A stretch of DNA of 64,000 bases from Narthecium ossifragum. Taxonomy: Eukaryota > Streptophyta > Magnoliopsida > Dioscoreales > Nartheciaceae. Below are positions 13,101-25,100 of the stretch, one piece after another (the first letter of the stretch is position 1; every line of letters begins with the position of its first letter). The position numbers and the translations under genes were made by a program. Location of the stretch: NCBI GenBank assembly GCA_963920575.1, contig OY986967.1, forward strand, positions 21,593,648 to 21,657,647, given 5' to 3'. Below the pieces are notes generated by a model. The model was not told the origin of the DNA. It saw only the letters and a list, made by a program, of their open reading frames with translations, and searched no databases.

Positions 13101-16100
13101 TTTACATGTATTTTTAGAAGCGCATAAAAAAGTCTAATGGCGTAAAAACAATTTTCTATGCTTAGTGTATTAAATAATATTAATAACATATTATAATAAA
13201 ATATTAATATAGGTGGGTCCCACATGCCACATGTTATATCATGATTGGTCCACATCATATAAAAAATATATTATTTTATCATTCTTTATATATTGGTATC
13301 ATCAAAATATTATTAGAATATATGTGATAGGTGTAAATGAGAGAGAAGCTTAACCCCATTCTTATCCCCATTCTTATCCCCAAACGCAAAGCCCATCAAG
13401 CCACCTGGACTGAATCCTAAGACCATGTTTTTTATATACATTTACTAGGTGGGCCCCGTGCCACTTAGCATAGGTAACCACTCACCCCCATCACCCCTAA
13501 CCACCCCCCTCACTACCCTCTCTCTCCTTCCCTCTCTATGACTCAGCTGCCACGTGTCCCCCTCTCTCCTCTCTCTATGACTCAGCTGTCATGTGTGAGA
13601 AAAAAGATGAGTCAGATTGTGACTCATAAAAGTTGATATTATATAATAGATTATAGACCTAAGACTGAATGACTGATCATCACTCTAAGTTAGAGTATTA
13701 TATTATTTCATAGCTGCACTTTACAAGTTAATTTATTATTTATTTTCTTATGATATCTGATCATCACTCTAAGTTGGAGTATTATATTATTTCATATCTA
13801 AGTTATATATGTTAGCATATATCAATTTTTGTCTCCAAGTTAGTTATAAGTCTGCACACTGTAGGTTACTTTGTTGTTTATATTTTATTATTTCTACTCA
13901 TTAATCATTTTAGTCTATCCGGTCATCAATATTATTTCATTTAGATATAAAGTCTGCACTCTCTAGATTAGTTGTTAAATTAAGTTCAAAGTTACAGAAA
14001 AGTCTATTGAAATATTTAAAAGACTAATAATTTCAGGATTTGTTTTTAATTATATAACATATTAAGATATGACTTTTTTAATCATTTAAAATATTATAAA
14101 ATCCAAAACAAATCAGAAAAAATTATAGAAAATGAGAACTAAAATTGCCGATGCATGTAATAGCTTTTCATAACTTTTATCTTAAATATCCTATAATTTC
14201 AGTCAAATGGGTCTGAAACTACGTGAAGAGGATATTGGTTATCTTAAATATCCTATAATTTCAGTCAAATCGGTCCGAAACCACGTGAAGAGGATATTGG
14301 GAGGCAGTATGACGAACCTCTTCCTGGAACAAGATTTGGATGGGTATGTAAATATCGTGGCAATGTTGGCAAAGGAGGTGGTGTCAGCCGGTTGGAGACG
14401 CATAGCCGATAATGACTCGAATGTAGCAAAATGTTCAAAAGTGCCCAAATAGATCAGGCGAAGCTTGAGAGCCGAACTTGATAGGGTAAAGGAGGCGAAA
14501 AAAGCTATGAACAAGAAGGCGGATATAGACAAACAAGCAGCTAAATACCCGATTCGGAATCCGTACAAGGAGACGGAGGATGATCCAGTGTTGCGTGCTG
14601 ACATCGAGGCATCCCTCCAGGAACATTGGGAGACGGAGGAGGTCCAAAGGCAGAGCACGTTTCGGAGCTTCAACATATGAGACCAGTTCTGGAGCCCATG
14701 GCGCCTCTGGCTCAGGTCGTTCGCCTCCTTGGAAACAAAGAAGAGGTTCGTCGATCCTTGGTATGTTTGGATCGATGGGAGGTGGAGGGAACAAGAGACA
14801 GTTGATATTAGGGACATGGATCCTAATGCATACCCGAGCCAGAATTCTAGGCAACGATGAATTGACGATTGGAAGGGGGACAAAAAGAGGGAAATTGGTC
14901 GCAACATAGCCCTGTGGTTTCATTTCTCTCACTTTCCTCCTTTTTCTGCAGCTAACACATTTTTTCGGTCCATGGTAAGCACTATACAAAAGCATGGGCA
15001 TGGGATTGAGCCTCTCACACATAAAGAAATAGTCGGCAAGTATCTAGACGAGGTCACCGAAATGCAGGAATATATCAGTGGCTTCAATAAACAATGGGAC
15101 AGATATGGAGTTACATTGATGTGCGACGGCTGGACAGGACAACTCTGATACCGAGTTTGATCGTCTTATAATGGGAGAGGGCGAGGTGGCAAATCCCAGC
15201 AAAGCCAGTTATCCAGACGAAGCATAGGTGCATGGGATACCAACGACATGGAGGTCATCTCATCAGCCAGCACGCATCAGTCGAAGGATGATGACAACAC
15301 CAACAGTGATGGTGGAGATGCCACGTGCATCCCTGCCACACAGCCTCAAAGGAGGGACAGTAGCTTGATGTTCAGAAAGGAGCATAGATTCACGCATGGT
15401 ACACAAGATTAACACCATGGAGAGACATATTCGCGCATGGTGTACGGGAGGAGTAAAGGCGGCAACAGGGAGATGCTCAGTATGATTATTCCAACATGAG
15501 ACAGGCTCGTTGATCCTAGTTTATCATCCACTCTTCCGTCCTATCAGCACCCCCCTTCCACTCTGAGAGATACAATTCTGATACATATTCGTCATCACAT
15601 ATCCTTGGAGATTATCGTACCCTATATCGATTCCAACGCGTCATAACGTCGATCCCCAGGGCTATGGATTTTATGGCCATCCTCACTATGGTTCATTTGA
15701 TTCTCAGAGCCAACAACCATCCTTTTTCGAGCAGTTAGCGCCACACCGATATAGTAGCTATGGAGAGTCCATATCCTCTTCCGCATGTAGCTTTCGAGCA
15801 TGACATGCTCGAGGAGGTAACTTTCGAGTATTAGCCTAGCCGTTTCATGGACCTCATCAGAGTTTGATTAGCAGAATTCATCACATTTCACATTCCCACA
15901 CTTTTTAGCATTTCTGCAATCTATTAGGGGGGTCACAATCCATCGACCTTTAAACCCGGAGGATCAATATAGTTGGTGGAGAGCATGAGAATCTACGAGT
16001 CATAGTCTGTTGATGCATATGTTGCAATGACGTAATGAACAATATAATAAATAGTTCATTAACGACCTCTATATCTATTATTTTTCATTTTGAGTGCCCA

Positions 16101-19100
16101 AAAGATCTTCAAATCAATCTAAAACATCAAATATATGTATCCTGGATGGTCAAAACTCCATGCCAAACAATAAATTTGTTGTGCCAAACATCTGAAGGTC
16201 CGTGCCGCAATCCTTGGTCTTATCTTACATTGATCTAGGTCAAGTTCGCTAAATGCTTCATAGACTCCATTGCAATTCCAATTTTTGCAGTTTTCACAAG
16301 ATCATCTCACATATCACCCTATTCTCAAAAACAAAATGACAAAGAAAATCCATTTCTTTGTAGGCAATTCCTAAAAGCATAAACACACGAAAGCTAAGCG
16401 AAACCACCTATCTGAATGAAGAGGCCCCTTAACTATGGTCAATGACCAAACTCATAAATCTTGGTAACTCATGTATATGTTATATTACTTGTGAATACCG
16501 CACCTAGTATATGTATGCTTGGGTCCTTGGGCTTTGTCCACAATAAACCAGACACTGTAAAAAAGCTGTCATAACTATTCAAATTCTAAAATTTTCTTCT
16601 TGCCGATAAATGGCAAATCCCAAGTTCACCAAGGAAAGTGAAAGAAATCATAAAGATTTAGTTGCTAGTGTAAAATCCCGAAATTGAAAGATGCCCTAGA
16701 GTTCACGTGGGGTTAAGACTCTAATTAGGATAGTAAATCAGTTAATTATAACCCTAGTTGATTAGGTTAGCCTAAAGTACCTTTTTGAGACCTAATTGTA
16801 AAAGTTTGAGTCAATTAAGACTCTATTTAGACCGAATCCCAGCAACTATAGGTTAGGTTGAATCCAAATAGAATTAGGTCTAGTCAACTAAGTCTATTAA
16901 AAGGTGGAGTTTAAGTTCTTATTAATAACCAATTGGATTAGGTTAGAATCCATTAGGACTCTAATTATTAGAATCCAGATTTCTATTACTTATAAAAGCT
17001 ACAGCCCTTATTTTAGGGTTTTATTCGTATCTTTCTCCTCTCTTTCTTCAAGTCTTCAAGAGAGCTTTGGAGGGGCTGTTCGGTTGGCTGTAAGGGTTCA
17101 ATACTAGGGCTTTTGAAGGACAAGTAAGGTAGGTACACAAGTAGTAGATGATATCTAGACTTGAGTATCTATTTTTCTTAGTTTTAGGGTTTTAAACTTC
17201 AGTTTTCACGTTGTTACAGTGTTAGGTCAAGAAGTTTCCTTTTGTTCCAGTTTAACATGTACGAAACTAGCACTTCATGCTATGGGTTACATCGTAAGCA
17301 TCAAACTGAATTTCAGATATCGTTATCGCTGAATTCAGATCTTCGATTTTAGGTTTATGTTTTTTTCTAGATTTCGGACTCTAGATTTCAGATTTATGAG
17401 TCGTGTTATGGATGTGGCTTTGAACTGTTGTTTGCTTATTCTAGAGGACTGATTTCAAGAAATCAGACCTTCCTATGTACTTAGTCACTAAGTTTGCTGC
17501 CATGTATGTTTGATCCTTAGTCTAAAAGTGATGTCTAATGTATTTATGATAGATTCCAATGAAATATTAGACCTATGACCATGTATGCTTGTTTTCAGCT
17601 ATATGGAGCATACCCTTGTAGATTTCCTCGCAGACTTTTAGAGTTTTGAGTATTAGAATTTGACATTATCTTGCAAGCTTTAAGTCATCGTGTAGCAGTT
17701 TGCTTAGACATTATAATGCAGATTTGTAATGTTTCATTACCGTATTCTTAAGTGTGCAATTTTCTGATTTATAAGTCTTTAAAGTTCGGTCTACGAAAGA
17801 TTTATAATGTTCAAGTTTTCAGTTATTAAATATGCAAATTTCTTACTTTCTTCTAAATATTCAGCAGTTTGATCAGTTTATGCTAGTTTCATATTGTTTA
17901 CGAACATACATCAGTTTATGAGTTTATAATGCAAAGCTTTTGAGGCACAACATCTCATATGAATGTAAAGTCATGCATTGTTGCTATTCGGAAGTTGCCA
18001 CCAAGGTGGTATGACACCTAAGATTGTCCTTAGTTGTCGTGGCTAAACAACTGAGGATGAGTACTTTTACGGGTTCATTGTTTGGTCGAGACCAACTGTG
18101 GGTCCTGGGCGTTTGAGTCCGAAAGAGCCGAGGCTCGACCTTATGCTAGCATGAGTAAGGACAGTTATCCCAAGTGCACGTGGGGTGCTATCACCAGACA
18201 CCGCTATAGTACTCGGCGGTAGAGCCAAAAAGATGCATCTCATTATATCATGCATCAAAGTTCATGTCATGCAAGAGCTTAAAGTGATTTATGGGCATGA
18301 AAAGTTCAGTTTTTAAGTTTAATAAAGTGTTATCATTCTCTTTCTCAAGTAATGTGTTTTAATTCCGTTTTGTTTTGTGAACACTTTTGTTTGGATATCA
18401 TTCTATTATGTGCTGTTTTCTACTGGGCTTTATGCTCATGAGATAGATGGTTTTTTTCAGATACCCAAGATTCTGCGTAGACGCGGGGATGGGAGTAGAG
18501 AAGAGAAGAGTTTAGAACTAGTTTATAGTTTCTTTCAGTTTAATCATGTTTTATGTGATTCTTTTAGGAAAGTTATTTCAGTTTAAGGTCCGAGTTACTC
18601 TTTAGTCAATTTCTCTTTTTCCAGAACATTATCTTATTTTGATTGTCAATAAGAGTTTTTTTTTTAATATGATATTTCTTTTAGTTAAGCATCATTAGTC
18701 TATGTGTTTCGTCTCGTGTCATGTTAGAGGATGAGGTTTTCTCTTCAGGATTCGGGTCGTTACAGCTAGAGCCATATCTACTAAATTGGGAAGAACTAGC
18801 AACATCAAGATATCTTGAAAATGAGCAATCATATCTGTAGGAGGAAAGGTACTATCGATCTAACTTTACAAATGTGAATTGCACTAACCATCGCAGAGTC
18901 ATTGCTTATACGCGCTTCGACGGGTCCAGATGCAATTGCATCTAATATCCCATACATCTCAATATTTCCAGCAAAATTGTGTAGCATACACCTGCCAGAA
19001 AAAATTAAAAAAGTCAACCTAGACGATAATACATGCTTGCGAGTTGTTATGTTGAAAACTCCACAAATTAATATTTGAAGAGAACCAGAACTTTCCAGAT

Positions 19101-22100
19101 GTAAGGAGTGCCATAGAACTGTTCAGAAGTAGCCCATATAGGTTTAACTTCAGCATATAGATCAAGGACGACTAGTCGACCAATAGGAACAGAATGCAAT
19201 AGTGCCTGGAAAGGAACGGGGATTAATGTAAGGAAATACTAATGAATTCAATGACCTACCTAAAATGGAGACCAGCATGACTTAGCATTTTGTAAATTCA
19301 TTAAATGCAATTAAGTCATGTTCGATGTATATGAAAAACAATGTTAACTCCATAAGACTAATTCTCCATCGAAAATTTTCATGGAACTACTAATACACGC
19401 AAAACCACCAAGCAATCTCTCACTGAGTTCGGAACAAAATTTCAAATCCATAGTCATAATCCATTAGTATTTAGGATATTATATTGTCGCATAGTGTCTT
19501 TGTATACATTATTAAACATAACTAAATTGGTCTATAAGTAACAAAATGCATTATGGTACAAATTTAAACTCTTAATCAACTACTTTTGATTGGTACACAG
19601 CCAAAAACAAGAAGACAGACCAGAAATATACAAGCTGGATTACAACTCTTCTCCAAGAATTTCCATGCTGACGGCATGTTTCATAGCCTCAACATTTTGT
19701 TCTTTTTCCTAATCAACTACTTTTGATTGGTACACAGCCAACAATAACAAGCCAGACCAGAAATATACAAGCCGGATTACAAACTCTTCTCCAAGAATTT
19801 CCATGCTGGCGGCATGTTTCATAGCCTCGACATTTGTTTCTCCTTCTTGTTCCTCTTTCCTATAGTTATCTGATTTTCTAGCCTCTACCTAGACACGTTA
19901 AACTGCTATAACTACATTGTTAACCTCTTATTTACAATGGACTGCAAAGGAAAAATCACGATTACAGGATCAGAAAGAAACCACCAACAGTGTACAAGAA
20001 ACTTAGGAATAGTTTATGAATCTTACAAATATTTTCAGCTTCGTGGACTATGAATCTTAGGAATAGTTTGTAAATATGTATTGCATTATTGCCAGATTCT
20101 TACATGCTTACTTGCTCCCCTGTGTTATACACTACATATAGCTCTGTGCTTTGACAATGTATAGCATGGTATATATATTTTCCCATCACAGGAGAAGATA
20201 AGCAAAGAAGCTGGTTATGACAACCAGATGCATTAAACAGGGTTCTTCATCAAGGATTGTCGTTTCGGTGGCACGCGCCGAGCCGGCCCTGGCCGGCACC
20301 GGCATGTGCCACCGGCAATGGCAGTGCCAACCATTGTGCCGGTCGACAAGGTGAGAGGAGAGATAGAGAGGGAGGGTGGCCGACGGAGGCGAGGCAAGAA
20401 AGAGAGGGGGCGGCGGAGGCCAAGCGAGAGAGAGGGGGCGGCAGAGGCGAGGTGAGAGAGAGAGCGGGGGCGGCGTCGGCTGATGAGAGAGAGTTAGGGT
20501 TTAGGTGTTAAAAAGTTAGAATAACGGGTTTTATAACTGAAACCCATTATCGACCCGTTAATTTATAAGTGGCTATAAAACCCAGACCCGTTAACTAACC
20601 CGTTTAACCCCGTTAAGTGATAAATATAGAGCGAACGCTTCAAACCAATACGAACGTCATCGCCGCTGCCTCTCTCCTGCGACAAGTTTTTTCTCTTTCT
20701 CCTCCTCTCTTCTCTCTTCCGATCGGCACTACCCCATTGCCGGCCGGAAAATCTATGAGCCGACCGGCACCAGCCGATTCCGATCTGCTCATCTACGAAA
20801 TCCGTCGAGCCGGAGCCGGTCCCCGATACCGGCTCGATATTTGCCGGCCGGCACCGAGGTTGCCGATCGGTTCGGCCATCCTTGCTTCATATATTAATCC
20901 AACATTAAACAAATCTCCCACACAAAAACAGTTATGATTAATAAAGGAAACAGCAATAAGAGGAATAGTTTCAGTTATTCAGACTGAATTAGGTATCAAA
21001 AATACTTTCAGAAACTGACAAATCGAGCAGAATTGAAGCAATGATATCAACGACTATAATGTTCCCCCCAGCACCGCAATCAATCATTATAGTTTCACAT
21101 ATTTTACCTCATTTTTGAATTTATAGGAGCAACAATATCGATATTTTGATTTAAATGCTGAAGCATGCAAAATGCAATGAAAAAGAAAAAAATAGTGTCA
21201 AAATTTTATATTACAACAACGAATGGAAATTCAAACAGAAAAATATACTAAAAGAGAAGGACAGGAACTACATTGTTAAAGTCAACCTCATGACGATAGT
21301 GAAAGAGAACTTACATGAAATCCCAAAGCTATTACATGAGAACTAACAGTTAAGAAAATATCGAAGGGATATTTTACCTTCATCTGTGGTGGCTTCCAAA
21401 AGGGGTCATAAGAAAACATCCAACCCTACAAAGTGTGCCTTTTTCAAATCCAATGAAAGGTCTCAAATAAACGAGTACGAATAAGTATCAACCAAACTTA
21501 GTAGACAGAAAATGAAGTTCAACCTCAAAGACAGGCGAGAATGTAAATAAAATCGGCATATAAACATGATCCAATTAAAGCCGAGAGGCATATATCAGTT
21601 ACTCTAGAGTAAGTGATGCGGGAGCAAGTTCCATAAGTAGAAGGAATTCAAATTTGATTTGATTTCTTAGGATTGGTTTCTTATTTTGATTGATTTGTTA
21701 GGATTTGAATTCAAATTTGATTTGATTTCTCAGTATCGGTTTCTTATTTGGGTTGATTTGTTAGGATTTGGGTTGATGTTTGTTTAGATTTCCTATTATA
21801 AGGGATTTGTATGCCCATTAGGGTCAAGTTATGATGAATATAAATTGAAGATGAGCTTCTTCTCCTTTGGGTGGTGATGCCCAAGGCTCCCCTAGGTGGT
21901 GATTCTTACAGTTGGAGGACGACTTTCGAGGTGGTGATTCTTGTAGGTCGTCCTCCATCAATTTGGTATTCAGAGCCAGGTCGATGTCCAACAGTAACGG
22001 TAAAACCTGTTCTTCTTCCTTCCCTAGTCCCCTTTACCCTCATGAATTCTTTCAGCAGCCACCTTACCTTCGTCTCCCTCACACCCCATATTCCCTCCTC

Positions 22101-25100
22101 TACCGTTCAAACTATCGTCATTTCTCTTCACCTTTCTTCTTTTCCTCTCTTCCTCCATCTACTGTCAATACCCTTCTCACCTACTTCCTATCGTTTAATC
22201 TTACCTTCCTTCATCGCCGATCACTGGATCCCGACGCTATCCTTTGTCGTTGATGCCGTCATCGCCGACTGCCACCGTCACCATCTACGTCGCCGACCAC
22301 CGTTACCGCCATCAACATCCGCTGTGGTGTCTGCGATCTCCGCGTCGCCGACCGCATACTCTATAGCCCGTCTGTCGATGGCGATGGTGGTGGCTGCGGT
22401 CTCCGACATCAATAACCGAATACTCTATAGCCCGTCTGTCATCAACAACCGAATACTCTATAGCCCGTCTGTCGATCTCTAATTTACGTCTTTCAACTAC
22501 CTTTTCCCCTCCTTTATTGCCTCTATCTCCTGTTTAAGTGCCCGCTTGACCTCCTGTGGCACTTTAATGCATTTCTTCGTGTCTCCTGCAATACCAACCA
22601 CATGCATTTTTAGTCTGCTCACCCCTCCACCCTTTCTGATCATACCACAATACTTGCACTATCCGACCAACCCCTTCTCTTTCGTTTCTCTCCTTATCTT
22701 TCTCTCCATGCTCCCCTAGGTGGTGATTCCTAGGGTTGGAGGACGACTTTTCATGTGGTGATTCTTGGAGGTCGTCCTATATCAGTTAGTTTGTATGAAT
22801 ATTGACCGATTAAGTCACATTAACACAATCATCCTACACTGAAGACCAAACATCAATGTTCAGAATTGTCTGAATTTTATATCGAAATAAAATAGGCATA
22901 TAAGACATTGATTAAGAAGTTCTTTTTGGTATCATAGGATAACATTAACTTGAATTTTTGGCACAAACAGCTAATTAGCTATAAACGTGAGAGTTGACAT
23001 TTAGAGAATGGTTGTAAGATAGTAGGAACAATGCGCAATTGGTTCAAGACTTTAACCATGGATTACTGTGCTGATGGCACATGTCATACATGACTTTCAA
23101 ATGATATGTGGAAGCAATGTATCACTATCGTCTATGCCAGTACAATATTGGCACCATACATGGAGTGTCGACGCATTCCTGGCCAACTGGCATAGACGGT
23201 GCCCACAATAGCCATGCTAGTGACCGGCACGGAGCATGCCAGCGGCATGATAATCCATGTTTGACACATACTAGTAGTCTAGCAAATTATGAATAGAAAA
23301 CAATAGAAAAGGCCCTAACTTGATGGAGGAACTTAGCTATAGACTAAGCCCAAAGATATGAGCATACATTTTACATTAGGAAGTCAGCCCAATGTCAAAC
23401 CTAACAAGTTGTCTGAAAGATTATAAGCTAATGTGCTATAAATGGATGAGAAAAATTGAGATCATACATTACAAGGGCAGCTAGTGAATAGTTGGAACTG
23501 ACTCATTCATTCCATAGTTCAAGCTCATGCGATCTTGGATAATCTATAGGATTGATTGCCATTCCAGCAACACATACCGACAAAGACAAATACGTGTCGT
23601 GCTGGTAAATTACTGACCTGATGCCTACGTTTGCTTTGTGCCGATATTCATTAGCTCAAAGCCACAAAAGAGTTTCATGTCGCTTGCATGAAGTCCTTGC
23701 CTAGTGTTGACACATGTCACGCCGATCAGCACGTATCATGCGGGCTAGAGACAGGCACACATACCACCGACATGACAATCCTTGATCAGTAGAAACTCCT
23801 AGATTAGGAGCAGGTAAAGTGAGGGTACGGAAATAATAATAATAACAACAATAATAATAAGGTTTTTAGCAAGTACCTCCTACATTATAACTATGTAGCG
23901 AAAACCCTTGCTTTATTAGTATTTGCATTTTACCCCCCTCTCTTATTGGTCTCTACAAACTGATTCCTCATCATTTTGGCTCATAATCCTTAAAATACAG
24001 AAGTATGCTTAATTGCATCAAATACTTGGAATGGGGTCAATTCACATATTCTCTTCCTCTTCAGTTTCCAAGTAATCAGCATGGCTTCTTTCCCGACCTT
24101 TTGGCTAGCATGACGCATGGCACCTTCCGTGCTGGTCCAGCACTGTGCGTGCCGTACCGTGCCAAGGGGTTAGCGGGATCGAACACCCCCCCCCCCCCCC
24201 CCCCCCCGCGCGTACCGTGCCAAGAAGAAGAAGTAGGAGGAAGAAAAACAAGAATGGCACGCATCCGTGCCGGCAGCACGTACCGTGCCAGCAGGCTACC
24301 GGGACGGCAATCCATGCCACCGGTACAATATTCCTTGAATTGCATACTGGTTTGGTTACTCGGAAACTATCCTTCACAAGGTAGCAAGCATAATAAACCA
24401 TGATATCTTACGGTAGTAGTCCTCCAATCACCATATACAAATGTTTCTTTGGGGAACTTTCTAAAGCGACCAAAATTTGTAACCAGAAAATGTAGTTTCT
24501 TAGAAAGCAGTTAACGATAGATATAATTTGGAGCTCTGGGGACACTGCAGGTAATGGTCAAACGAATAAAAACACTTTAACAATAATCTGTCAGCTACAT
24601 TTCAGAAAAATCTCTTTTAACATTATAATCTTTTATATCCTATGCATTACAACTGCTAACTGCATTTAATGTTTCCACAAATCTTCAACTTCTTTATCAT
24701 GCTTTGAGCAAAACCAATATCAAATTACGTGAAGTTACCTGCATCAGCCAAGTAGCTTCACTGTCACCAATCTGCATCCCTGTAAATATTGCCGCACCTA
24801 AGGAGGATATGTAATTCGGCTCATCTACTGGTGGAGTGTTCTCATCAAATGTGTCACTGCAAAGTTTAAAGGAACCTGACATAAATGAGAAGTTGAGAAT
24901 TCAACAGACACTGAATTATTAAACGAATAAGCTAAAAAGTATAACTTGTAGTTAGACAACAGAAACAAAAAATACTATTTATGTTAGCTAAAGAAAGAAA
25001 CTACATACTCAACAGCAATTTATATATTTTCCACGATACAGAAACCTATTATGATGAATTTCCCATTAAGAAAACGAAAGAATGTAGAAGCATAAAACAG

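Larger units (their letters stand above)
11786..16216 (+). mobile_element. hAT copy B, internally deleted
   Basis: Starts CAAGGATTTC and ends GCAATCCTTG. The flanking 8-mers GTCCTATG (11778-11785) and GTCTTATC (16217-16224) agree at 6 of 8 positions, an aged 8-bp duplication. Coding remnants match the intact copy: head from about 14207, then the CDGWTGQ motif at about 15125, where the sequence jumps straight to the SDTEFDRL part of the C-terminal tail. The second catalytic aspartate, the insertion helices and the dimerisation domain are therefore lost. The tail runs to about 15985. A separate AT-rich element occupies 12184-13394. Confidence 0.85.
19206..21377. other. NAGLU intron 11
   Basis: 2.2-kb intron with a tandem duplication (19574-19846) and one non-autonomous hAT-type element (20251-20884). 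The rest is AT-rich and unrecognised. Confidence 0.6.
21614..22784 (+). mobile_element. Small non-autonomous LTR element carrying a hAT fragment
   Basis: 5' LTR 21614-21960 (TGATGCGGGAGC to CATCA), primer site at 21964-21976, then a pyrimidine-rich internal region without gag or pol, then a 75-bp piece matching the LTR's 3' end (22710-22784). The flanks GTAAG (21609-21613) and GTTAG (22785-22789) match at 4 of 5. The interior includes minus-strand hAT sequence (22442-22670). Size and lack of genes recall TRIM/LARD elements. A relic of the same LTR is at 25644. Confidence 0.75.

Noticed and set aside
20257..20511. 84-codon Arg/Glu-rich frame
   Set aside because: Translation of a GAGAGAGG-rich block inside a non-autonomous element.
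22261..22482. 203-codon frame in the LTR element (21871-22482) as a gag gene
   Set aside because: Ser/Pro-rich translation of a pyrimidine-rich stretch that runs into antisense hAT sequence; no gag motifs.
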